Source: Bacteroidales bacterium UBA1192
Lineage (GTDB): Bacteria; Bacteroidota; Bacteroidia; Bacteroidales; Bacteroidaceae
Assembly: GCA_002310175.1 (NCBI GenBank)
Contig: DBYG01000084.1
Span: 1 to 28,673, forward strand
Reading direction: 5' to 3'
DNA length: 28,673 bases
Under the pieces are notes generated by a model that saw nothing but the letters and a program-made list of their open reading frames with translations, was not told the DNA's origin and did no database searches. A program made the translations under genes and the position numbers. This document shows, piece after piece, positions 17,333 through 24,183 of the stretch. Position 1 is the stretch's first letter. Each line of letters opens with the position of its first letter.

Positions 17333-18556
17333 TCAGAATGAGTACATGACGGAGAGCAGCAAGCGGTGGTTACTCACATCGTGTGTATTGGTTACAGTAC
17401 CGTTTGCCTCCGGTGTGCCGTATGCCACAGTAGTGAGTTCATACTCAATGCCCAGATTCATATTACCCACATTGTACTGAACATTGGGAGCCACTCTCCA
17501 CATCTTGTCAATCTTTCCGCCTTCAACGGCATAAATGGCTGCAAGGTCCTTGCCGGCGCCCCAGTTGCTCATATAACCACCCATAACACCAAACTTGAGT
17601 GAACCGCCATACTGAACTTGTGCCCATGATGAAGAGGCTGCCAGCGGAGCATAACGAATCTCTCCGGGATTAAGATTATCAACCAGACCGAAGCCTGAGC
17701 AGATTCCCAGATGTGACATATTATCACCTATCAGGGTCTTGGCCTTTATTGCAAGTTTGTCCTTATTATACTGGGCCTGGATCATTCCGCAAAGTCCGTC
17801 CAGGTAATACTTCTTGTTGTTATCGGCCACATCAACCTTGGGAGCTATATGCTGATATTCAAGTCCTCCGCCAATTTTAAGATCTCCAAAGGTAAAGTCA
17901 ACACCTGCGTAAAACATCGGTATGCCTGAATTACGCGCGTAAGAATATCCCTTTCCGGCAGGACCAACCGAAGCGTTGGCTGCCTGGAAAATAGCGGCAG
18001 CTGTCAGCTTGATATCCTTTTCATTGCCCGGATAATACTCATAACGCAACTGCGGGCTGCGATTCAGAGCATTGAAAGGTGAACCTATTGCTATACCCAC
18101 GGTACTGGGGAACAGGTCGTTCATGGGGTGCCAGGTCTGACCCAGAGTGAGAGTACTCCTGTCCCAATCCAATGCGATGAATGCGTGACGGTACAGAACG
18201 CTGCCCGGTGCTGAATGACCAGAAAACTCAAGTTCAGCCTTGGCACGGCTTGACGCTCCGAAAATCTCTGGACCATGGAGTACGAATCCCAGACGGGCCA
18301 TAGTTCCGAACCATGAACCCTGCGGTATGGCTTTACGGTCATGTTTATCGGTGGGATCGGCAGGATTAACTGTATTCTCATCCGTAGGATAGAGGTATAG
18401 GAACCCTTCGGCACCTGCCACACTCTCATGTGAATTTATCCATGACTGTGCGGCCAAAAAGCCGTACCAGTCAATTGAAACGTTCTTCTGTGCGTTAACA
18501 CTGACGGGAAGCAAACTAACTATCAGAGCCTGTATTGCGATCTTTCTTATTTCCAT
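17333..18556 (-). CDS. Outer-membrane porin-like beta-barrel protein
   Basis: This 407-residue protein has a signal peptide (about 1-22, cleavage after VNA). The body consists of alternating polar/aromatic strands typical of an outer-membrane barrel and ends in MYSF, with the C-terminal Phe expected for BAM recognition. The mature N-terminus (NVSIDWYGFLAAQSW) and the internal ALDWDRSTLTLGQTWHPMN resemble the DcaP-like trimeric porin family, in which a strand-lined channel passes small anions or organic acids. That match is from memory and moderate. It lies 73 bp downstream of the GH95 stop, with a strong palindrome between them, and 2 bp before dus. It may be the first gene of a porin-dus-trhP-GH51 transcript. 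I did not find a convincing promoter directly upstream. Confidence 0.7.
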   Translation of the reverse strand: MEIRKIAIQALIVSLLPVSVNAQKNVSIDWYGFLAAQSWINSHESVAGAEGFLYLYPTDENTVNPADPTDKHDRKAIPQGSWFGTMARLGFVLHGPEIFGASSRAKAELEFSGHSAPGSVLYRHAFIALDWDRSTLTLGQTWHPMNDLFPSTVGIAIGSPFNALNRSPQLRYEYYPGNEKDIKLTAAAIFQAANASVGPAGKGYSYARNSGIPMFYAGVDFTFGDLKIGGGLEYQHIAPKVDVADNNKKYYLDGLCGMIQAQYNKDKLAIKAKTLIGDNMSHLGICSGFGLVDNLNPGEIRYAPLAASSSWAQVQYGGSLKFGVMGGYMSNWGAGKDLAAIYAVEGGKIDKMWRVAPNVQYNVGNMNLGIEYELTTVAYGTPEANGTVTNTHDVSNHRLLLSVMYSF

Positions 18557-18587
18557 TTTTTATTGTTTAGGTATTGTTATCATTCAA

Positions 18588-18626
18588 AAATGATGCAATT
18601 GGGGTCAGGCCCCAATTGCATCATTT
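18588..18626. repeat. 17-bp perfect palindrome, terminator and possible REP-like element
   Basis: AAATGATGCAATTGGGG (18588-18604) is followed by the loop TCAGG and its exact reverse complement (18610-18626). On the minus strand the stem starts 3 nt after the GH95 stop codon and continues into TTTTTG, so it can end GH95 transcription before the porin gene. The core GGGGTCAGGCCCC resembles the repetitive extragenic palindromes that accompany REP-associated transposases in other bacteria. I see only this one copy in the window. Confidence 0.8.
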
Positions 18627-18629
18627 GCA

Positions 18630-21011
18630 TCAAAAGTTAATTGTATACACCTTTCCGGACTTGGTATCAATGCTCTGTTCCTGGCCGTTCCATGCGATGT
18701 CCAGCTTGCCACCCACAGTAGAGCGAACCTTAACCGTTGCGGGCTTGCCGTTTTTCCAGGTGAGCTCATCCAGTACGAAACCGCCGCGACACTGCAGACC
18801 CTTAACTGTACCGTCCTTCCAGACATCAGGCAGAGCGGGCAGCAGAACAACCTTACCGGTGTGACTCTGGACAAGCATTTCAGCTATACCTGCGGTGCAC
18901 CCGAAATTACCGTCAATCTGGAAAGGCGGATGAGCGTCAAACAGGTTATTGTATGTACCGCCACGACCACCGAATCCGCGACCGCCGGCAGGACGCAGCT
19001 GATCCTGTATAAGCTTATATGCATGATTGCCGTCAAGCAGGCGTGCCCAAAGGCAAACCTTCCAGCCCATTGACCATCCTGTCGATTCGTCACCGCGGGC
19101 TTCAAGACTTGTGCGAACAGCCTTGAACAGATCAGGAGTTCCATCAGCGGTAATCTGACGACCCGGATACATACCCCACAAGTGTGACACATGACGATGG
19201 TTGTCCCTGGGATCATCCCAATCCTCAAACCACTCCTGAAGCTGTCCCCACTTGCCTATCTTCATGGGAGCCAGACGGCTCTTCACATCCTTGAGAGTCT
19301 TGACAAACTCAGCGTCCTTCTCACCCATCAAGGCAGCGGCATCTATGGTGTTGCCGAAAAGGTCAGCCATCATCTGGTTGTCCATTGTGGCACCAAACAC
19401 CGTGGTTATATTGCCTTTACCCAACACATCCTGTACGTGCGGTGCATTCTCTGGTGAATATGAAGGCGCAACCACAAGATAGTTGTTGCCTGATACAGGC
19501 TCGGCCACCAGGAAATCAATGAAAAATTCACATGCGCTTTTCATTATAGGATAAATCTCTTCAAGATATTTGCGGTCCTGATTGAACAGGTATCCATCCC
19601 AAATCTGCTGGCAGAACCATGCTGCACCGGTGGGCCACATTCCGTTGTATGCACCGTCCACAGCACCTGTGGAACGCCAGATATCAGTATTGTGATGAAG
19701 AGTCCATCCCCGGCAACCGTACATGGCAGCCGTCTCCTTTCCGTGCTCGGCACAATCCTTTACCAACTGCAGGAACGGATCAAATGTCTGAGGTATGCCG
19801 CAAACAAATGCGGGCCAATAGTTCATTTCCACATTGATGTTTGTGGTGTACTTACCGTCCCAAGGTGCCTGACGGCTCTCATTCCATATACCCTGCAGGT
19901 TGGCAGCCTGTCCGCCCGGCTGAGAGCAGCATATCAACAAATAACGTCCGAACTGGAAATATAATGTTACCAACTGCGGATCAAAAGTGCTTGCAAACTG
20001 TGCCACACGCTTGTCTGTCGGCAGTTTGGCCTGATCATTGGTACCCAGGTCCATGGTGACTGTCGTGAACTGCTTCCTGTAAGCATTGACATTATCTGCC
20101 AGAACCTTGTCATATTTCTTTCCACCTTTGACGAAAGGTGACAGCCAACGGTCTGCCTCCTTGTTCTCATCGCCGTTAACCGTCTTGTAATCTACAAAGT
20201 TGGTACCTACTGAAATATAAATATTCACCGCATTGGCTCCGCTTACTGTAACAGTATTGTCATCAGCGCTTATTTCGCCTCCATCGGGAATGATGAGAGT
20301 CTTGTCTGTAAAGCGGATCTTGCCTTCCACACCCTCATGGTCATCACCCTTGCATGAAACCGTCATCACGGCCTGTTTGCCGTTCACTTCAGCTGAACGT
20401 CCCAGAATACGGTCCTCACGATAAGGAAGATTATAACTGGCCTTGAACGAGAGTGCACCTTTACCTGATGCTGTAAGACGCATCACTATCACCTGGTCCG
20501 GGAAAGACACGAAGCACTCCCTGGTATATTCCACACCGCCGGCCTTAAAACGCGTAAGGGCTACGGCATTGGATATATCCAATTCCCTGTAATAGTCTGT
20601 GAACTCGTCTATACCCTCAAAATCCAGCATGAGAGAGCCGGCTGTCTGATAAGGCATTCCGTGAGCACCTTTGGATGAGATATATCTGTCACACAAGGCT
20701 TGGGCATCGGAGCGTCGTCCTTCCCAGAGAGCCTGGCGTATCTCCTCCAGTCCGTCCTTGGCGGCATTATTCACATTGTTGTGGGGACCTCCGCCCCAGA
20801 TTGTCTCCTCATTGATCTGGATACGTTCCTGTGCCGGAGTTCCGAACACCATTGCACCCAGACGGCCGTTGCCGAGAGGAAGCGCGTCAGTCCACTGGCT
20901 GGCGGGAGTTTCATACCATAGTTTGAGGTTTTCACCGGCTTTCTTGCTATTACCGGATGAGCAGCTTACCGACACCAATGCCAGCACTGCGAAAAAGAGA
21001 TATTTTTTCAT
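18630..21011 (-). CDS. Lipoprotein GH95 alpha-L-fucosidase
   Basis: This 793-residue protein has lipobox Cys17 (VSVSC) followed by SSGNSKK, without an acidic export signal, so periplasmic anchoring is likely. The GH95 pattern is clear. An N-terminal beta-domain has PLGNGRLGAMVFG and INEETIWGGGPHNN. The (alpha/alpha)6 catalytic domain has NLQGIWNESRQAPWDGKY and TTNINVEMNYWPA, which carry the conserved acid and the Asn/Asp residues used in catalysis. IDGNFGCTAGIAEMLVQS is near the end. Family members remove alpha-1,2-linked L-fucose or, in some, L-galactose, for example from xyloglucan side chains or host glycans. The length is normal. It has a perfect -7 box and a leader like that of GH9, which suggests shared control. 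Confidence 0.92.
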   Translation of the reverse strand: MKKYLFFAVLALVSVSCSSGNSKKAGENLKLWYETPASQWTDALPLGNGRLGAMVFGTPAQERIQINEETIWGGGPHNNVNNAAKDGLEEIRQALWEGRRSDAQALCDRYISSKGAHGMPYQTAGSLMLDFEGIDEFTDYYRELDISNAVALTRFKAGGVEYTRECFVSFPDQVIVMRLTASGKGALSFKASYNLPYREDRILGRSAEVNGKQAVMTVSCKGDDHEGVEGKIRFTDKTLIIPDGGEISADDNTVTVSGANAVNIYISVGTNFVDYKTVNGDENKEADRWLSPFVKGGKKYDKVLADNVNAYRKQFTTVTMDLGTNDQAKLPTDKRVAQFASTFDPQLVTLYFQFGRYLLICCSQPGGQAANLQGIWNESRQAPWDGKYTTNINVEMNYWPAFVCGIPQTFDPFLQLVKDCAEHGKETAAMYGCRGWTLHHNTDIWRSTGAVDGAYNGMWPTGAAWFCQQIWDGYLFNQDRKYLEEIYPIMKSACEFFIDFLVAEPVSGNNYLVVAPSYSPENAPHVQDVLGKGNITTVFGATMDNQMMADLFGNTIDAAALMGEKDAEFVKTLKDVKSRLAPMKIGKWGQLQEWFEDWDDPRDNHRHVSHLWGMYPGRQITADGTPDLFKAVRTSLEARGDESTGWSMGWKVCLWARLLDGNHAYKLIQDQLRPAGGRGFGGRGGTYNNLFDAHPPFQIDGNFGCTAGIAEMLVQSHTGKVVLLPALPDVWKDGTVKGLQCRGGFVLDELTWKNGKPATVKVRSTVGGKLDIAWNGQEQSIDTKSGKVYTINF

Positions 21012-21036
21012 AAGGTTAGGTGTTTGTTTTCTGCTT

Positions 21037-21044
21037 CAAATTTA
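21037..21044 (-). promoter_or_regulatory. -7 promoter element of the GH95 gene
   Basis: On the minus strand TAAATTTG is a perfect TAnnTTTG match 25 nt before the start codon. The following bases AAGCA and the final leader bases CTAACCTT (21019-21012) match the GH9 gene's promoter and leader. No clear TTTG at -33 is present. Confidence 0.5.
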
Positions 21045-21087
21045 GTCCTTTTTTATTTAACCTGACCGTGTTGTCACATCTTTTATT

Positions 21088-21095
21088 TAACTTTG
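21088..21095 (+). promoter_or_regulatory. -7 promoter element for the xylB-GH8 operon
   Basis: TAACTTTG is a perfect match to TAnnTTTG in the 153-bp divergent region between the GH95 and xylulokinase genes. It would leave a leader of about 60 nt. No good -33 match lies at the right distance. A second, poorer box, TAATTTCG, lies about 40-50 nt further downstream. Confidence 0.35.
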
Positions 21096-21164
21096 AAAGC
21101 CGAAACATGCATTCGCGGGAGTTTTGAACGCTTATAATTTCGAACTAAACAATATAATACAGAC

Positions 21165-22643
21165 ATGTATCTATTAGGTTATGACATAGGTAGCTCTTCA
21201 GTGAAGTGCAGCCTTGTTGACGCTCAGAGCGGAGCTTGCATAGCAACTGCTTTCGCTCCAAAAAGTGAGGCACCCATCAAAGCGGTTAACCCGGGATGGG
21301 CTGAACAGAATCCTGAAGACTGGTGGTCGTATCTCAAGGCAGCCACAGCCGATGTCCTTTCACAAAGCAGGATTTACACTAAAGATATTCAGGCTATAGG
21401 TATCTCCTACCAGATGCACGGACTTGTCTGTGTTGACAAAAACCAGAAAGTACTTCGTCCCGCAATCATCTGGTGTGATTCCCGTGCCGTAAGCATCGGT
21501 GAGGAGGCTTTCCTTCAGCTCGGACGTTCCCAATGCCTCACACATCTGCTGAACACACCAGGTAATTTCACAGCCTCCAAGCTTGCGTGGGTAAAACGCA
21601 ACGAACCCAAGATTTTTGAAAAGATTTACAAGATAATGCTCCCGGGTGATTATATCGCCATGCGTCTTACCGGTGAGATATCCACCACCATATCAGGTCT
21701 TTCAGAAGGTATGTTTTGGGATTTCCAGACTGGTGAAATAGCAGGTTTCCTCCTTGATTACTATGGAATTCCGCGTTCATTCATTCCCGATATCGTCCCC
21801 ACATTCACCGAGCAGGGTAAGCTAACCGCCATTGCAGCCGGAGAACTTGGCCTGGCTGCAGGCACTCCCGTGACATATCGTGCCGGCGACCAGCCCAACA
21901 ACGCTCTCTCACTGAATGTATTTGAACCTGGTGAGATTGCATCCACTGCAGGAACTTCGGGAGTTGTCTATGGCGTAAACGGAGAGATCAGTTATGATCC
22001 CAAGTCCAGGGTCAATTCCTTCGCTCACGTAAACCATAAGACCGGATTCAACCGTCTTGGAATACTCCTTTGCATCAACGGCACAGGCATCCTCAATGCA
22101 TGGATGAAACGCAATATCGTTCCTGAAGGAGTCAGTTACAGCGAAATGAACGATATAGCCGCCCAAGCCCCCATAGGTTCCGGCGGAGTATCCGTACTGC
22201 CTTTCGGCAACGGTGCCGAACGTGTTCTTGAAAACAAAGAGTGCGGCTGCAGTTTCCACGGAGTCAATTTCAATATTCACAACCGTTCTCACCTGCTCCG
22301 TGCGGCTCAAGAAGGAATAGTATTCTCCTTCAAATACGGAATAGAGATCATGGAAGACATGGGCATGCCGGTCAACAAGATCCATGCAGGCAATGCAAAC
22401 ATGTTCCTCAGCCCACTGTTCCGCGACACACTGGCAGGAGTTACAGGTGCCACCATAGAGCTATATGACACCGACGGATCCATAGGTGCAGCCAAAGGTG
22501 CAGGTATGGGAGCCCATATATACAATGATCACAACGAAGCGTTCGCTTCTCTCCAGAAAATCAGGGTCATTGAACCGAAAGCATCTGATATGCCGGCCTA
22601 TGACGAGGCCTACCAGCTTTGGAAAACGTATGTACAAGAATAA
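21165..22643 (+). CDS. xylB: Xylulokinase (FGGY family)
   Basis: This 492-residue cytoplasmic kinase phosphorylates D-xylulose with ATP to xylulose-5-phosphate, which enters the pentose phosphate pathway. The FGGY features are the N-terminal phosphate loop LGYDIGSSSVKCSLVD, the xylulokinase-type YQMHGLVCVD and AIIWCDSRA, and the catalytic-base region AGDQPNNALS. The C-terminal ATP site includes STAGTSGVVYGV and GAAKGAGMGA. The length is typical. The GH8 enzyme starts 19 bp downstream, so xylose release and phosphorylation are in one transcript. Xylose isomerase and a transporter are not in the window. Other FGGY sugar kinases are possible, but the MHGLV motif and the context favour XylB. Confidence 0.9.
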   Translation: MYLLGYDIGSSSVKCSLVDAQSGACIATAFAPKSEAPIKAVNPGWAEQNPEDWWSYLKAATADVLSQSRIYTKDIQAIGISYQMHGLVCVDKNQKVLRPAIIWCDSRAVSIGEEAFLQLGRSQCLTHLLNTPGNFTASKLAWVKRNEPKIFEKIYKIMLPGDYIAMRLTGEISTTISGLSEGMFWDFQTGEIAGFLLDYYGIPRSFIPDIVPTFTEQGKLTAIAAGELGLAAGTPVTYRAGDQPNNALSLNVFEPGEIASTAGTSGVVYGVNGEISYDPKSRVNSFAHVNHKTGFNRLGILLCINGTGILNAWMKRNIVPEGVSYSEMNDIAAQAPIGSGGVSVLPFGNGAERVLENKECGCSFHGVNFNIHNRSHLLRAAQEGIVFSFKYGIEIMEDMGMPVNKIHAGNANMFLSPLFRDTLAGVTGATIELYDTDGSIGAAKGAGMGAHIYNDHNEAFASLQKIRVIEPKASDMPAYDEAYQLWKTYVQE

Positions 22644-22662
22644 TTAAAAACCAATTTAAAAT

Positions 22663-23946
22663 ATGAGAAAATTCTTTACAATTGCCATTTGTATGGCAGT
22701 TCTCTCCACAATCGCATTCGCAGTCAGTTGCAGTTCGTCAGGAAAGTTGGCACCCGCCAAGAAAGGCTACGCGCAGACCGGCAAATACCGCAATTATCTG
22801 AAAGAGCTCGGTTACTCACAGAAAGAGATTGATGACAAGATCCAGACCATCTTCTCGACAGTATTTGAGGCTGAAGACGGCTCATATCATGACGTTGACG
22901 TGGAAGTTGACGGCAAGACCGTAAAGATGGGCTATGTGGCCGATGTGAAAAACAACGATGTACGTACCGAAGGCCAGTCATACGGCATGATGGTAGCAGT
23001 CCAGCTTGACAAACCGGAACTGTTCAACAAGATATGGCGCTGGTCCAAGCATTACATGCGCCACAATGAAGAAGGGCCGTCCCACGGTCTCTTCGCATGG
23101 TCATGCCGTTTTGACGGACGTCGCACATCACAAGGCTCGGCAAGTGACGGTGAGCTTTATTACGTAACCACGCTTCTGCTGGCATCACGCCGGTGGGGCT
23201 CCTACGAGGAGTTCAATTACCTGGCTGAGGCTCAGGAGCTCCTGAATGATCTCTTCTCAAAGGATGGAACAGGTGGTGTGACCAACATCATCAATATGGA
23301 AAAAAAACTTATAAATTTCTGCCCGGACACCCGTTCCAACGAGTGGACTGACCCATCATACCATTTGCCCGCGTTCTATGAGATATGGGCTGAGACTGCC
23401 AAGGATGGCCGCGAAGCCATTTACCGCGAACTGGCCGACAGTGCACGCGCATATCTGCATCGCGCCACCGATCCCGTTACCGGCATCAACCCCGACCAGA
23501 GCCAGTTTGACGGAACACCCAACCGTGGATCAGAATTCCACTATGACTCCTGGCGTGTACCCATGAACATTGCAATGGACTTCACATGGTACCACAAGGA
23601 TGCCGAGTGGCAGACCGAATATGCCAAAAAGTTCCAGAAAGCCATTTTGGGCCGTTACGGAATAACCGAATTCCCTGACCAGTTTGCCCTCAACGGCGAT
23701 GCCCCCCGTTTCCTTATGGGAGGTGGCCGCTGGAGAGGTAATCTGCGTCACTCTATAGGTTTTGTAGGAACAATGGCCACCACGGCACTCATGTGTGAGA
23801 GTGAGTACAATGAAGAACTGGTACGTCATATGTTCTCCATGGAGCACAAGCCATACGAGGACGGCTATTATGATGTTTACTATGATGGTCTGATTTATCT
23901 CTTTGCACTGCTCCACCTTAGCGGCAACTACCGTATGTCGTGGTAA
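22663..23946 (+). CDS. GH8 reducing-end xylose-releasing exo-oligoxylanase-like lipoprotein
   Basis: This 427-residue protein has a signal ending in a lipobox-like AVSC (Cys23), so it is probably an anchored periplasmic enzyme. The (alpha/alpha)6 GH8 domain fills the rest. General acid Glu103 lies in RTEGQSYGMM. SASDGELYYVTTLLLAS contains Asp162, and FHYDSWRVPMNIAMD is the conserved substrate-site segment. The early GKYRNYLKELGYSQKEIDDKI and the close fit to Rex-type proteins suggest release of xylose from the reducing end of xylooligosaccharides rather than chitosan or cellulose cleavage. The 19-bp spacing from xylB supports this: its product xylose, after isomerisation, is the XylB substrate. 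An inverting endo-xylanase of the same family is the alternative. A strong terminator follows. Confidence 0.88.
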   Translation: MRKFFTIAICMAVLSTIAFAVSCSSSGKLAPAKKGYAQTGKYRNYLKELGYSQKEIDDKIQTIFSTVFEAEDGSYHDVDVEVDGKTVKMGYVADVKNNDVRTEGQSYGMMVAVQLDKPELFNKIWRWSKHYMRHNEEGPSHGLFAWSCRFDGRRTSQGSASDGELYYVTTLLLASRRWGSYEEFNYLAEAQELLNDLFSKDGTGGVTNIINMEKKLINFCPDTRSNEWTDPSYHLPAFYEIWAETAKDGREAIYRELADSARAYLHRATDPVTGINPDQSQFDGTPNRGSEFHYDSWRVPMNIAMDFTWYHKDAEWQTEYAKKFQKAILGRYGITEFPDQFALNGDAPRFLMGGGRWRGNLRHSIGFVGTMATTALMCESEYNEELVRHMFSMEHKPYEDGYYDVYYDGLIYLFALLHLSGNYRMSW

Positions 23947-23984
23947 TCCGGTTGAACAGTCGGAAAAACGAATAAAGAAGAAAA

Positions 23985-24023
23985 AAGAGGTAGCCACCTG
24001 TTAATGGTTACCTCTTCTTTTTT
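23985..24023. terminator. Strong terminator after the xylB-GH8 operon
   Basis: A 12-bp stem (23985-23996 with 24005-24016, one G-T pair) encloses an 8-nt loop and is followed by CTTTTTT. An A run precedes it, so it could work in both directions. The plus-strand role is to end the xylB-GH8 transcript. Confidence 0.88.
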
Positions 24024-24072
24024 CCACTTTTTTTATTTTTACCCGTTTTAATTAACAAAAAATCACAAAACG

Positions 24073-24104
24073 TTTGGTTGTAAAAAAACAAAACTGTAAT
24101 TTTA
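24073..24104 (+). promoter_or_regulatory. Promoter of the FAS1 lipoprotein gene
   Basis: TTTG at 24073-24076 is followed after 20 nt by TAATTTTA at 24097-24104, one base from TAnnTTTG. Transcription would begin near 24111 and give a leader of about 70 nt. The alternating purine-pyrimidine tract then falls at the very start of the transcript. Confidence 0.5.
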
Positions 24105-24114
24105 TGCGCTGTTT

Positions 24115-24143
24115 TGCGCATGTGCGTATGCACACGCACACAT
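24115..24143. other. 29-nt alternating purine-pyrimidine tract (Z-DNA-prone) in the FAS1 leader
   Basis: Every step from T24115 to T24143 alternates pyrimidine and purine, made of GC, GT and CA dinucleotides. Such tracts can adopt left-handed DNA under negative supercoiling. Inside it TGTGCG (24121-24126) can pair with CGCACA (24135-24140), so the RNA can also form a small hairpin near its 5' end. It lies between the promoter and the start codon of the FAS1 gene. No coding ORF covers it. Confidence 0.7.
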
Positions 24144-24183
24144 TAGACCTTCTAATTGACAAATAGTTAAAAACCTAATTAAT

